Shown here: in pieces, positions 1 to 10,049 of the stretch
How positions within the stretch are numbered: position 1 is the stretch's first letter
How the letters are laid out: every line of letters begins with the position of its first letter
NCBI GenBank assembly: GCA_000818945.1
Contig: KN805371.1
Location: 1,240,696-1,304,695, forward strand
Origin: Schizochytrium sp. CCTCC M209059
Taxonomy: Eukaryota > Sar > Bigyra > Thraustochytrida > Thraustochytriidae
DNA: 64,000 nt
Reading direction: 5' to 3'
Notes under the pieces: generated by a model
Databases searched by the model: none
What the model saw: only the letters and a program-made list of their open reading frames with translations
What the model was told of the DNA's origin: nothing
Translations under genes and position numbers: made by a program

Positions 1-2
1 AG

Positions 3-221
3 GCGGATCTTTCGCTTTTTGTTACGGACAAATTTGATTCGGACCGTGCACGTATGGCGCTTTACGTTCGAATGGTTGAGGGCAAAATTATTGACAAATC
101 GCTTGGTCTGCTTGCCGACTTTCTCGCCAAGATCACCGACGAGTCCGGCGCTGAGGCAGCTACTGGCACAGGCCAAACGGCCCCGGCTGACGATCTTGCC
201 GCTCTTGAGGAAATGGACTAA
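3..221 (+). CDS. C-terminal fragment of an unidentified protein
   Basis: The third frame is open from the window edge to a TAA at 219-221 and gives about 72 residues. It starts ADLSLFVTDKFDSDRARMAL, continues as an amphipathic helix (around VRMVEGKIIDKSLGLLADFL), then has an Ala/Thr/Gly-rich linker and ends in the acidic tail LAALEEMD. Codon choice looks like real coding. The rest of the gene lies upstream of the window. It converges with the nuclease gene at 488-1594. I do not recognise the family from this tail alone. Confidence 0.5.
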   Translation, partial: ADLSLFVTDKFDSDRARMALYVRMVEGKIIDKSLGLLADFLAKITDESGAEAATGTGQTAPADDLAALEEMD

Positions 222-487
222 ATAAATGTAAGGTAGTAACTCACTACATGGAGATGAGATTTCGAGTCCGTAAAATTGCGCATCATTTATCAATGGATTT
301 AGAGGCTGCGAACATGACCCTCGTATCCCTAGCTAGATTATCACAGCAGAGTAACGGGGAGAAAGACCTGCTAGTGTTTTGGCTTATCATGACAATCTTG
401 CCACTCTTGCAGTTAAAAAAGCAAGCCGAAGAAAACACTTGCATCGTTTCTTCATAAATCATTCCAACAATCATCGTCATCCCTGGC

Positions 488-1594
488 TCATCCGGCAGCA
501 ACAGGAACAGCTGCCGTTGCTTCAGCTGCTGCGGCATGGTCAGACGCAGCTGGCGGCGCGGAAGCGGCATGACGTTTCATCGACTTGCGCATCGCACGTG
601 TCACAAAGTTGCAAGATACCTCACCACAAAGATCCTTTGGGGCCGCAGGGCCGGGAGCGTGCTTATCCTGACGGTGCAAAAGCTTAGGAAAGAACAAATG
701 GCCGGAAAGGCTTTCTACAAGCCCCACAGGCGCGACAAAGGATTGCAGTGGTTCGTTCTCGTCGATGGCACGATTCGGCACGACAAAAGCCGCAATAAAC
801 GGCCAAAGTATCGCACTTTTCCGAGCAAGGACAATTTTGTAAAAGTGCGTCGGGATCGGGAGCGTCGGAGCATGCACTAGAGCATCTTGGGCTCCCGACG
901 ACTTGCCGACAACCTCCTGGTGGTTATGACCAATGACCTTGTATGAGGTCTCCCACGATTCTCCGTCCGGAGAGCGCTGCGGAACGAAGAGTGGGCCGGT
1001 AATAACGTGCACCTCATCAAAGAGCATGGTGAGCCCACGGACCCAGTCTTCGAGGCGTTTCCAATACCCACGATTCAAGGTTGGGTCCTGGGGCGCAATG
1101 TTAGACAGCATGAATGAGGCATCCATACCAGCTTGGCTGTCGCGCAGATCTCCCGCAGGCACGAGGTGGCCGCGGTCCATGCCGCTGCCGCGGTAGTCTT
1201 GAAGGCGCGCGCGAAAGACGCTTGCAAGGCGCGCGTCCTCCTCAAAGACATTTTTGCGCTTGGCCTCGCCCTCGACGCTCGCGGGCGTCAGCCGCTCGTA
1301 AGCCCATGTGGCCATGCGCAGACGCTGGTCGTACCCGACCGAGAAACCCTCCAGCTCCCGCTCGACGCTCGAGCGCGTCGGCAGACCGAACGGCGCGTTC
1401 ACGCCGCGGCCACGGCGCTTGGGGCCAGCGCCCGTGTCGGCATCGGCATCGGCGCCCAGCGGCACCCCGATGGGCGCGCTCTCGGCGCGAGGCGGCGCTC
1501 TTGCGCGCAGTGCGAGGTACGACGCGCACGCGCCCGCCGCCGCGCCGGCCGCCGCTGCGCCCGCCACCGCGAGCGCGAAGAGCGAGTTGGCCAT
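488..1594 (-). CDS. DNA/RNA non-specific endonuclease (EndoG/EXOG/NUC1-like)
   Basis: The frame encodes 368 residues of the beta-beta-alpha-metal nuclease family, which cuts DNA and RNA non-specifically and in eukaryotes is usually mitochondrial. The signature DRGHLVPAGD is at about 140-149, with the catalytic His of DRGH. It is followed by the family block FMLSNIAPQD...NRGYWKRLEDWVR (about 161-186), which carries the metal-binding Asn. The N-terminus (about 1-33) is a hydrophobic Ala-rich helix followed by Arg-rich sequence, fitting an inner-membrane anchor or import signal as in EndoG/EXOG. A Pro/Arg-rich linker fills 34-75. The last 30 residues are Ala-rich low complexity. The start is an ATG (GAGACATGGCC). 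I infer a mitochondrial nuclease. The sequence alone does not separate EndoG from EXOG. Confidence 0.93.
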   Translation of the reverse strand: MANSLFALAVAGAAAAGAAAGACASYLALRARAPPRAESAPIGVPLGADADADTGAGPKRRGRGVNAPFGLPTRSSVERELEGFSVGYDQRLRMATWAYERLTPASVEGEAKRKNVFEEDARLASVFRARLQDYRGSGMDRGHLVPAGDLRDSQAGMDASFMLSNIAPQDPTLNRGYWKRLEDWVRGLTMLFDEVHVITGPLFVPQRSPDGESWETSYKVIGHNHQEVVGKSSGAQDALVHAPTLPIPTHFYKIVLARKSAILWPFIAAFVVPNRAIDENEPLQSFVAPVGLVESLSGHLFFPKLLHRQDKHAPGPAAPKDLCGEVSCNFVTRAMRKSMKRHAASAPPAASDHAAAAEATAAVPVAAG

Positions 1595-2088
1595 GTCTCC
1601 TGACTTGGTTTTGAGGACACGCCGTGAAAGCGAACCAGTGGCCGGGCCGCCGTGTGTGTGTGAGCTGAGGTGCGAAAGACGCTATACCCATGGACCGCGG
1701 CGCGCAAGAAAGAAATGTCACTGACGAGGTCAAGGCCAAAACCCTCGTGACGATCATCGATAACAGTGAAAGCGACGCGAAAACAGTGACGGCCCGACAA
1801 AGCGTTTCGTCTCTGATGGATAGGCAATGAGTACAAAACCTTTTAAGTTCATCGCAAAACAACTAGGCATGGTGGAATTACATGCATTGATCGCTTAACA
1901 GTTCTGGTGTGACCAATGCCCTTAATGTAAAGATAAACAAGGACCAAAGGGCACCAACCAAGTAATGTGTGCGTGCGTCTGTTCACCTGAGTTAGGAAAA
2001 GTGAGGGATATGACTTTCAGACACCATCAAGCGGCAAACTGTGACTATCGATGGGAATATAGCTTGACAAAATCCTGATCTAGAACTG
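1595..2088. other. Upstream region of the nuclease gene; no gene seen
   Basis: Short frames on both strands here are out-of-frame continuations of the GC-rich nuclease 5' end. There is one (TG)n run near 1650 and otherwise nothing recognisable. The segment probably carries the nuclease promoter. Confidence 0.4.
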
Positions 2089-2511
2089 ATGCTCAAGCGG
2101 GTGCGAAAATTAGAAGCTAACCCTCAAAAGGAGCAGAAGAAAATTGCACGAATTGATCTGCAGAATCACGTTGCTACACCATCGTCAAGACAACAAATCG
2201 AGGAAGCAGCGTTCAAACTCAAGGCAAAGAAGCACGAGGATTGATTTCCAGAACCATGCACCAAAGAATCCGAAATGAAGGATCTTGGCGCATTGATACA
2301 GGTGATGGCAAACGCTACATATTCTGCCTCAAAAGTCGACAGCGGCTGGGAAAAACTTGATCAAATTTTTGCTTTTGTTAGCACAAACCCAACAGAGGCA
2401 CATATGAAAAGTAATTCGCATTTGTCGATGGAGAGCCAAAGTTCATGCTCAGTCTTCGACGAATCGACAGAACGACCTGGTTCTCCTTCCAGGAAATTAA
2501 TAAAGACTTGA
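2089..2511 (+). pseudogene. Interrupted open frame, possible decayed gene
   Basis: A single frame runs from the ATG at 2089 to the TAA/TGA region near 2511 but is broken by an in-frame TGA at 2242-2244. The first part is Lys/Gln/Glu-rich and likely coiled coil (MLKRVRKLEANPQKEQKKIA). The second part (from 2275) is mixed and ends Ser/Pro-rich. Base composition is AT-richer than the confident genes nearby. No domain is recognised. It could be a decayed gene, a mobile-element remnant, or chance. Confidence 0.25.
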
Positions 2512-2741
2512 AGAAAAACTCAGCTCTGGAGACATGAAAAAGGAAAGAATTAAACGAACGGTTTCCGAGGGAGACAAGCTGGATGTTGGAAATCCAATTC
2601 AATGCGCATCTCGCAGGCAACTTGGAGGCAGTTCTTACGGGGGACACCTTTGGCTAGCCGAAACCGAATATGGCCAAGATCCAAAAGATGTGGTCACTTT
2701 GTAATCCTGCGCTCAAATACTCGCAGGTGCACTCTTTCTTC

Positions 2742-3656
2742 TCACGAGTCACAGCCACGAGCAAAGAAGATGGGGGAAAAACCTGCCACAAACACTTGGA
2801 GGAGCCAGAATCCCCACGCTATACCTACTTCGACATCACCGGCAGCGCTAATACCAGCGACTGGAAGCGTGAGGCGTTCCATGGCGGCTCCATACGCCGG
2901 GGCAGCAGCCAGTGAAAGTGCGAGCCATACAATAAAGTGGATCTTAGCAGAGTCGAGATCTCCTTCTTGTTGTGGAGGCCTACTTTGATATGGAGGACCA
3001 CTTTGATATGGAGGCCCTCCTTGCTGTTGGCTCTTGCCAAAAGTAGCCGCAACCACATCTCCCCCAATTTCGAGCAGGGCCAGATAATCATGTTGGGTGA
3101 GAATGTAAACGAGATTGATAACCAAAGCGAAGAAGGAGAACAGCAGTGCATGTGGTTGTTCCTCAGGCGTGTTTGCATGATGGAATATTTGGAACACGTC
3201 CATGCCGAAGGATTCGACAAATCCCAGTATGAGGAAGGATTTGAACCGCGGTCTGTACCCGTCGTTAAGCCGCTCACAGATATTTGCAGCTTCCCAGTCC
3301 TTAGAGCAGTCTTCGATGCCGCGAGAATCACTTTCGCAGATGACCTCGCAAATCTGGGCTTCCTCATTGTACGAGCTTGTTATCGCCATGAAACTTTCGG
3401 TGATGTTGTTTTCGAGCTTAGAAGCCTCCTTTGCTCTTTCTGCACCACCACTAGAGAGATTGCGCACCAAAATGTAGCACAAGGTCGCGAGAATTGTGCC
3501 AAACAACGCCAAGCCCACCAAGCCCTTGATTTGTCTCTGCGTGAAAATCCCTTTTCTCTCTTCGACAGCATCCTCGATCTGTGTGGTGCCTAGTGCGGCA
3601 GGCACCTCAACATCGACTCCACCCGCATCCGGCGGGGTCGTGCCGTTGGTGGCCAT
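2742..3656 (-). CDS. Orphan multi-pass membrane protein with PPYQ repeats
   Basis: A 304-residue frame starts at an ATG with good context. A soluble acidic N-terminus (1-42) precedes a strong membrane helix at about 44-66 (GLVGLALFGTILATLCYILV). A luminal or extracellular Cys-rich stretch follows (about 95-130, six Cys). Further hydrophobic segments are near 143-160, 168-190, 237-258 and 275-298. Between the last helices lies a Gly/Pro/Gln-rich repeat with GPPYQS-type units (about 212-230). I recognise no family. The layout suggests a disulfide-bonded loop facing the lumen and a proline-rich cytosolic loop that could bind SH3- or WW-type partners, which is inference. Codon use is normal for this window. 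Confidence 0.7.
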   Translation of the reverse strand: MATNGTTPPDAGGVDVEVPAALGTTQIEDAVEERKGIFTQRQIKGLVGLALFGTILATLCYILVRNLSSGGAERAKEASKLENNITESFMAITSSYNEEAQICEVICESDSRGIEDCSKDWEAANICERLNDGYRPRFKSFLILGFVESFGMDVFQIFHHANTPEEQPHALLFSFFALVINLVYILTQHDYLALLEIGGDVVAATFGKSQQQGGPPYQSGPPYQSRPPQQEGDLDSAKIHFIVWLALSLAAAPAYGAAMERLTLPVAGISAAGDVEVGIAWGFWLLQVFVAGFSPIFFARGCDS

Positions 3657-5106
3657 TGCAGCTCTCCCTTGCCCGCAATTAATTCAGTGTTCACTTTCTC
3701 TTCTCGCTCAACAACTTTCTTTCTGTAAGAGCTCAGCCCACTTCAACGAATCCCGACGTGGCCGCTCCTCCGGGCAGCGCAGTGACTGCCGCGCCACACG
3801 AAGCCAGCTCAGCAATCCAAAAAGACGACGCTCTGTCGCTCAGCAGCAGGAGCAGCAGCCACTGTCCACTGCCACCTTGCTAGCGCCAATTCCCTTCCCA
3901 ACCTTTTCAGAATAGAGCCAACTTGAATTGCTCGTGTTCGCAAGGATGGCTGGGGAGTTTTCGGTCTGCCCGAAGCGGACTTGCTCTTGTCTCGAGGCCG
4001 GACTTTGGTGTCCACCTGAAGTTGCCGCGCAGACATCGGTAGTAGCCTCAGCCGATGCGCAATCTTTACTGTTGATTAAACAAGAAACACCCACTTCAGG
4101 AATCAATCGGTCATGCCTGATTCTAGTTCCTGACCGGTTTGGCCGCAGCCGCGGATTATGTTGGTTTGTGGGGGAAGGGGGGTACTGTATCACAGACACA
4201 ACGTTACTACCAAAGTGTGGGGAGACTCCTATAAAATGTCTGGTTTCGGTTGCGGACCGCGTACGTACTTCCTCACGCCAAAATAGGCAAGTAGGGTTCG
4301 ATGACTCAGCAAGATATGCCGTCGATGTCTTTATCAACCACGGGTGGCTCCGGTGCGTATCGGTGTGCACCACGCTGCATTAAATTGACTCTTGTTGTGG
4401 GTGTTCTGGCGACTTCACTCCATCAGGCAGTGACAATGCCTGTCACGATTTGTCACTCGCAGCCGCGGGCAAATTTGCAACCATGATTTGGGCAGTTGCG
4501 GCATCTTCGGAGCGGCCTCATCACGAATCCAACATAAATAGCTGCCCTCTAAGTCCTCAGGCTGCGCGCCACATGATGGATCGAACCTGAATAGATAGGG
4601 GCAAGAAAGATCGATCAAAAAGCCTGAGGACCAGCAAGGCGTCATTGTGGGCGGTACAATAAGGTATCTGAGCAGCTGTTCCATGGTAGTGGAGTGCATC
4701 AAAGTGCAAGACTAGCAGGAGTCATTGGAGCCTACAAAAAGAGATGAAGAAATGCACAACGCTCGCCGTGGTCATTGCCTTTCTACATCGGGCCAAAGGG
4801 CTGGAAAGAACATATCTGTATCGGCCTAGTTTATTGTCTAAATCTCCTGCGCGCTGAGCCTTGACGAGACAAGTAGCCAAGTGCCGCCGCGCAATCGGAA
4901 CTGATCATCCCAAGGAATCGGCACTAAGCTGGTATCAACTCAAGGGGTATCCTCGTTAGTAGTGGCCAACCGCAGCAGCGAGCAGCGCAGACCGCGCACG
5001 CCTCAGAGAGAGTGCCGGCAACCGACACGGTGCGAAGGCAAGTCCTAAAACGGGCTCAGCGGACTCGAACTTGGTGCGTCTAGCGTGGGGTGACCCCTGC
5101 TGGTGC
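3657..5106. other. 1.4 kb without a recognisable gene
   Basis: Several frames of 60-180 codons occur on both strands (for example 3840-4373 minus and 3928-4383 plus). They overlap each other, are rich in Cys/Ser/Arg, and show no domain or codon bias. The first part probably holds the promoter of the membrane protein ending at 3656. Confidence 0.4.
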
Positions 5107-5209
5107 ATGGCTGCTGGGAACGCGACGCGAAGCGTGACGGACGAGGTGGGAATTAACACTTGGGAAGAAGAGCAGATTGATTTCCTGCACTTGATCGACT
5201 GCGAGGAAC

Positions 5210-5770
5210 ATGACCGCCGCCGATGGAGACGTCAGTGTTCAATCGACCGAGGAAGCACGAGAACTACAAGATTTGGAGCATTGCTGGAGTATGAGGTCTC
5301 CGCTCGGTCGCGCGTTGGCGCAAGTGAAAACGAACGTTCAGTGGTCGATGCTCCCTTCTATTGTTGCCAAGTTAAACGCTCGCATCGTTCCTGCCGAACA
5401 AACCACAGCGCGTGGTTTGGCAACTTTCTTGTCCCGCGTAGACGATGCCGAATTGCAAAGGAACGGCGTGTGGGTTCATTGGTTTGGCCCCAAGCACATG
5501 CCTATTGTGCTCATAAACCCTGCATTCGCACGTGTCTCTCGAGCTGTCCTGGGCGATGCGGGATCCGAAGTTCTCTCCAACGCTGACTTTGGGGCGCGAG
5601 CTTGCACTTGCGGCGCGACCCAACCAATGAAGTCTGATTACTTTACCTCAATGAACTACAATGCTGGCCGGCATTCAATAGAAAAAAGCGCTCATCGCAT
5701 CAACTGCCTTGCATGGACTCCACCAACAACTGGGCACCTGCACAGTTGGCGACGCGGTTTTGATGAGTAA
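5210..5770 (+). CDS. Hypothetical protein, possibly frameshifted
   Basis: The frame encodes 186 residues from an ATG with context GAACATGACC. The middle (about 35-140, for example RIVPAEQTTARGLATFLSRV) has a protein-like composition. A CTCG motif is near residue 132. An overlapping frame one base away opens upstream at the ATG at 5107 and gives about 38 plausible residues (INTWEEEQIDFLHLIDCEEH). This suggests that the true protein starts at 5107 and that a frameshift or an unrecognised small intron joins the two. No family is recognised. Confidence that it is expressed is modest. Confidence 0.35.
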   Translation: MTAADGDVSVQSTEEARELQDLEHCWSMRSPLGRALAQVKTNVQWSMLPSIVAKLNARIVPAEQTTARGLATFLSRVDDAELQRNGVWVHWFGPKHMPIVLINPAFARVSRAVLGDAGSEVLSNADFGARACTCGATQPMKSDYFTSMNYNAGRHSIEKSAHRINCLAWTPPTTGHLHSWRRGFDE

Positions 5771-5806
5771 AATGTTATGGAAGAGCACACGAATGTTGCT
5801 TGAATT

Positions 5807-5848
5807 GTTTGTTTGTTTGTTTGTTTGTTTGTTTGTTTGTTTGTTTGT
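5807..5848 (+). repeat. (TTTG)n microsatellite
   Basis: About ten perfect tandem copies of a tetranucleotide lie just 3' of the hypothetical frame ending at 5770. The rest of 5771-6180 holds nothing recognisable and is the likely upstream region of the TMEM41-type gene at 6181. Confidence 0.95.
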
Positions 5849-6180
5849 ATGTGTTGAGCTTTCCAAAGAGATATTGCTGAGTGAGAATCGATGAAGAGAG
5901 TCAGGATCAAAGAGATTTTTTATTGACACACATCGGAAGAGAATTATTCAAAGTACTACCTGCACAAGTTGAATTCTGCATATGGCTCGGGATAAATGGC
6001 ATAGCCAATCGGCACCAAGGAATGATTGTCTCAAATGAAAAGGGCTGCTTCGAATTGATTGAGTGTTAACAGGGAGATATGGACACCATCCTTTTCATCA
6101 TAAACACAGGAACTCATACTCTCCACGTAGGCTCTAGCAAATTACGTTCTGTGTAAACGCACTGCAGCTACCCTCTGCCA

Positions 6181-7062
6181 ATGCTGCGATGGCCGTGGAA
6201 TCTTCTTGTGGCGGCGGTAGCGCTCGCGAGCGGGGTGCTCGCGCTCGTCGTCGCAGGCACGCGGCTACGCGCGTTGGCTGCGTCTGAGTTTGTGGAGAGT
6301 GTACAAGTGAACGTAGATGGCGGTGCCCCGGCAGCTGATCTCAAGGATGGCGTAGCTCTGGATGACCTCGTGCGGCTGCCGCGCAGCATCGCAGACGTCA
6401 AGCAAATGCAGGAAGCAGCGCAGGTTCTGATTGACCATCATTTCTTCGAGGTTCTTCTCGCTTTTACAGTTGCCTACCTGTTCAAGCAAGCCTTTTCTAT
6501 GCCTGGGGCAGCAGCGCTCAATGTACTGTCAGGGGCACTCTGGGGCTTGCCGATGGGATGGCCTCTTTCTTGCATGCTCACGGCGTGTGGCGCCTCGTTG
6601 TCTTTTCTCCTTTCCCGTGCTTGTGCAGCGGAGATGGCCGCGAAAGCCGGGCCTGAGGCCCAAGGCCGGTTCGCCAAGGCGCTCTTCAAGCTGCGCGCCA
6701 AAGTAAGGGAGGTTCACAGAGAGGAGGGCGCAGTTGCCCTCACACTTTACCTGGCGTCACTCCGCATGGTCCCTGTCACACCCCAGTGGCTACTCAACAT
6801 CGTGCTTCCGCATGCAGAAGTTCCATTGCCACTATTTTTTGTTTCGATTCTTCTTGGCCTTTTGCCATACAATTTTGTCACTGTCAGCGCAGGGAGCATG
6901 ATTAGCTCCGTTGAAACAACAGGTGAACTTATGAGCTTTTCTATGCTCCTTCGGCTTGGAATGGGCGCTGCCGTGCTCGCTGCGCTCCCGCTTTTATCGC
7001 GCAAGCTCACATCTGCATCCTCAACAAGTCCACCTGACAAGAATCACTCCAAAACCGACTAG
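6181..7062 (+). CDS. TMEM41/VTT-domain membrane protein (SNARE-associated, DedA-like)
   Basis: The frame encodes 293 residues. The N-terminus has a membrane helix (about 4-27) and a soluble segment (28-90). The VTT/DedA-type core then runs to about 275. Within it are a re-entrant-like hydrophobic stretch (GAAALNVLSGALWGLPMGWP), a polar helix with many Lys/Arg, and the family-typical LGLLPYNFVTVSAGSM block near 225. The VTT family includes TMEM41B, VMP1 and TMEM64/Tvp38. TMEM41B and VMP1 are ER lipid scramblases needed for autophagosome formation. The LMPYNF-like block fits the TMEM41 branch best, but I cannot exclude TMEM64-type. The location is probably ER or Golgi. The ATG at 6181 is the first in frame. 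The tail 277-293 is Ser/Pro-rich. Confidence 0.8.
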   Translation: MLRWPWNLLVAAVALASGVLALVVAGTRLRALAASEFVESVQVNVDGGAPAADLKDGVALDDLVRLPRSIADVKQMQEAAQVLIDHHFFEVLLAFTVAYLFKQAFSMPGAAALNVLSGALWGLPMGWPLSCMLTACGASLSFLLSRACAAEMAAKAGPEAQGRFAKALFKLRAKVREVHREEGAVALTLYLASLRMVPVTPQWLLNIVLPHAEVPLPLFFVSILLGLLPYNFVTVSAGSMISSVETTGELMSFSMLLRLGMGAAVLAALPLLSRKLTSASSTSPPDKNHSKTD

Positions 7063-7316
7063 ACCCAGGCCTATACCGATTTCCCGATGAATCGAACTTG
7101 TCTTGTAGTAGTAGCCTGAGAAGGCATTTAAAGACTGTGAGAAGACACAAAGAATCTGTTTTGTTTTTTATTATTTCAGATGAAATTGCAAGTGGGTTCT
7201 GCGAAATGCTGGCGAGGTTTTCCATCAAATGTACGCACGTGTGATTGCTCGCTTCGGAGAAAAGATCACACGAGTACACTAAGTCATCATCGTTCTCTTG
7301 CTGGTGTAGAGACCTG

Positions 7317-9464
7317 TCATTTGCCCTCTTCGCACAATTGACTAGGACGACGATCTTGCGGAATCAAATCCATCGCAGCCTGCACAAAGAGCTCAGGTGT
7401 AGGCGCATCCAAGATCACCACAGGCGGTATGTGCTTTGCTGGATCCACATCGCTTGCCTCCCCTGTGGCATTGCAAAGCGCCCCGTGCACGTGCGCTATT
7501 TTTGGAGCTGTACCTTCACGAAAAACAAAAATTGCAAGTCCTGGCTGGTTTGCGCTAAAGTGAAAGCCCTCGCTAAGGCCATTCGAGTCAGATACCTCGT
7601 ATGCGCGTGCCACGGCAGCAGTGACATCAAAATCTGCAAAGGAGTCGACCCCATTGTCAATAAAGTAGCCCGCGAAAGAGAGCGAACTTCCATGTGGTCG
7701 GATCCAGAACTCGTCAATGGGTTCAAAAGGGTAATCGAGTGCTGTGATTTTGCCATGGACAATATACGCCTGCAATCCAGAAGGTATACCATCCGTGACC
7801 GGATAAAGGAACCTGCAATAGTCTTTGAGGATGATGTTGGAACCATCTTCGTGGCAATAGCATATATTCGCCGTATGGCAAGATCTGTACCTGAAGTTGG
7901 CCGTGCTAAAGGCAGCATTAAGCGTCGAAGAAATACCGAAAATCACAGGTATGAGAAAAAGAAAGGCCCTCCCAAGAGGTTTGATGCTTGCCCATGTCTC
8001 TACAAGAGGCATTTTCATGCGTGATATCTCGTACATGCCCGCGAGAGTATCTACAGCAACTTCTGCGATTAGCATGAGAAAGGTGGCGAGAACGGTCCAC
8101 TTGAGGTCAAAATCGCCGAATAGGTAGTCTTCGGCAATGTACTCCCGGAAGGAAAACATGTAACGAATGTCCCAACACATGGGCAGGAAAAAGCCAGTAG
8201 AGAGAATTGCCACATGCTCGCACACCATTTCGCAAATGACGAAAATAGTGGTGAATTCGATCGTCTCTTGCACTCTTGAGGAAAAGAAGAAGGACGCTTG
8301 GCGATGTTGCAACTTGCCAATTCTAAAGGACTGCAAAGAGTGAACTCGCGTGACCCGATTGTAAGACTTCCAGATAAAGTCATCACGTTGAAACATGGTC
8401 AACCGCAGACATGCTTCAATTATACTTTGTGCCAGAATCGAGATGGCCAATAGTGTGGGAGATTTAATAGACTGAGTCATCAGACGGCCAAAAACTGACG
8501 TTCCAATCATCGGGTAAAGAACAAGAATCAAACACAACGTGTGAGGTACTCTGACCCCTGTGCCAGAATACCTTTCGTTCGTCATGAATATATGAAGAAC
8601 GAAGCGAAGGGGCATAAGCATGCTCTCACGCAGAGCAGGGACGACCACGACAGAAATGAGTACGAGAATTTCCTCGCTGGACTGCGCCAGACTGACGAGA
8701 ATCTGCACTCCCATCTGAGAGAGACCCAATGTCAAAATCATGCAGAACATGAGCAGCCATACGGCGCTGTCGCAAGGCAGAAACACCTTAAGGAAAATCA
8801 GCGTTCCAAGGTAGTACATTTGCGTAAGAAACCAGCCTCCAAGGTTCAGCTTCCATGGACCATGCAAAAGATACGAGTAGATAATCGCATAAACGAAGAA
8901 AAAGAGAGGGAGCAGCGTTCTTCGCCTTCCCTGCATCTCGAGAAGCGAAACGAGCAACAGAGGCACCCATGTGACGCCAATTACTCTTGGAAAAGAAGAT
9001 TCGATGAGTGTAGTAAAGATTGGCTTCCCCGGCATGTAGGCCTGGCTGTGGAGAACAATGCTTTCTGCAGCAGTCGTGTTGACTTTCCACGAATCCGTGT
9101 CGTCCGTATGGTTCAGCCAGAGAAGAAGGAGCGGGACGACTGTTGTGGCAGCAATTGCGGTAAACAACGTTTTCAGGGCGATATCAAAGCTTTCAATAAA
9201 GGTTGATCTCGTGCACCATGGCACAAGTGCCAAGAGATTCCCCGAAATGCTCCTACTTGTTCCAAAGTGGAGAGCTTGCGAAAGAGATGGCAGGGGAGAT
9301 GATGAGATCCGAGCATGGTCAACGGAGCCTGATTTAGGTCTCGTGGCCTCGCGTATATCCGCGGCTGACTCGTCCTTTGGTGACGACAAGGCTAGTCCCG
9401 TGCCATCTCGTTCGGCCCGCCGTTCTGGCCAGACGTCGACGCCGGCCCGAAGGCCTTCAACCAT
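7317..9464 (-). CDS. Orphan multi-pass membrane protein, 715 residues
   Basis: A long single frame starts at an ATG. A soluble Arg/Ser-rich N-terminus (1-90) precedes roughly ten hydrophobic segments: near 98-118, 163-177, 184-200, 211-229, 234-258, 265-280, 310-330, then three or four more between 395 and 530. A large hydrophilic C-terminal domain (about 535-715) follows. It has several Cys (CHTANICYCHEDGSN region) and mixed beta-like sequence, so it is probably luminal or extracellular with disulfides. An N-glycosylation-like NHT is near 118 and an NAT near 681. I recognise no family. The topology resembles that of receptors or transporters, without a signature. It lies head-to-tail with cullin-1. 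Confidence 0.7.
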   Translation of the reverse strand: MVEGLRAGVDVWPERRAERDGTGLALSSPKDESAADIREATRPKSGSVDHARISSSPLPSLSQALHFGTSRSISGNLLALVPWCTRSTFIESFDIALKTLFTAIAATTVVPLLLLWLNHTDDTDSWKVNTTAAESIVLHSQAYMPGKPIFTTLIESSFPRVIGVTWVPLLLVSLLEMQGRRRTLLPLFFFVYAIIYSYLLHGPWKLNLGGWFLTQMYYLGTLIFLKVFLPCDSAVWLLMFCMILTLGLSQMGVQILVSLAQSSEEILVLISVVVVPALRESMLMPLRFVLHIFMTNERYSGTGVRVPHTLCLILVLYPMIGTSVFGRLMTQSIKSPTLLAISILAQSIIEACLRLTMFQRDDFIWKSYNRVTRVHSLQSFRIGKLQHRQASFFFSSRVQETIEFTTIFVICEMVCEHVAILSTGFFLPMCWDIRYMFSFREYIAEDYLFGDFDLKWTVLATFLMLIAEVAVDTLAGMYEISRMKMPLVETWASIKPLGRAFLFLIPVIFGISSTLNAAFSTANFRYRSCHTANICYCHEDGSNIILKDYCRFLYPVTDGIPSGLQAYIVHGKITALDYPFEPIDEFWIRPHGSSLSFAGYFIDNGVDSFADFDVTAAVARAYEVSDSNGLSEGFHFSANQPGLAIFVFREGTAPKIAHVHGALCNATGEASDVDPAKHIPPVVILDAPTPELFVQAAMDLIPQDRRPSQLCEEGK

Positions 9465-10049
9465 TGACCCGCGCCCACTCTGATACAGTTTGCAATTTGC
9501 GCGTCAGCGTCTCAGGTTGGAGTCGCAAATCAGTTCATGGCAATGTACGCGCATCTACTAACACTATGCGCAAAGGTGGGCACTGAGCATTCGCTGCACA
9601 GACTTGATCGATGCCAGGCCTCTGCAAATCTCCCTTGTATACTATTGTTCATACAAAGTGTATGTTGACAGTGAGTGGTGGTCAGTGAGGCCGAGAGACA
9701 GAGCAGGCTAATTCGATTGACTCTAGAGGCGAACAGACCTGGTAACGCCTCGCGACAAATCAAGCCTAGGTTTTACCTATGCAGAAGTGTAATACTCCTT
9801 TGAAAATAACGGATCAATATTCCACAGTGTCGGAGTTACATCATTGATCACTTGTTGCACGCTTCCACAAGAAAGAAGGGATGGTCTCGAGGGCAAGTCG
9901 CAAAGGGTACGGGTGGGCAGAGTTGGGCAGGTGAGCGGGTTTATCGCTTTCTGAAAACGTTACCAACCGCCTAAACATGAAATCGGAAGAATCAAAAAAA
10001 GAAGCAAAAGAAAAAGAATCCAATCCACGCGCGCACGCAGGCTGCGACG
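9465..10049. other. Intergenic between two minus-strand genes
   Basis: Upstream region of the 715-residue membrane protein and 3' flank of cullin-1. A-rich runs lie near 9990-10020. No gene or RNA is recognised. Confidence 0.4.

Noticed and set aside
3840..4383. Overlapping 150-180 codon frames on both strands
   Set aside because: Neither shows codon bias, a domain or a good start, and they overlap each other.
5041..5110. tRNA-like B-box (AGTTCGAGTCC on minus)
   Set aside because: No matching T-stem, A-box or acceptor stem could be folded around it.
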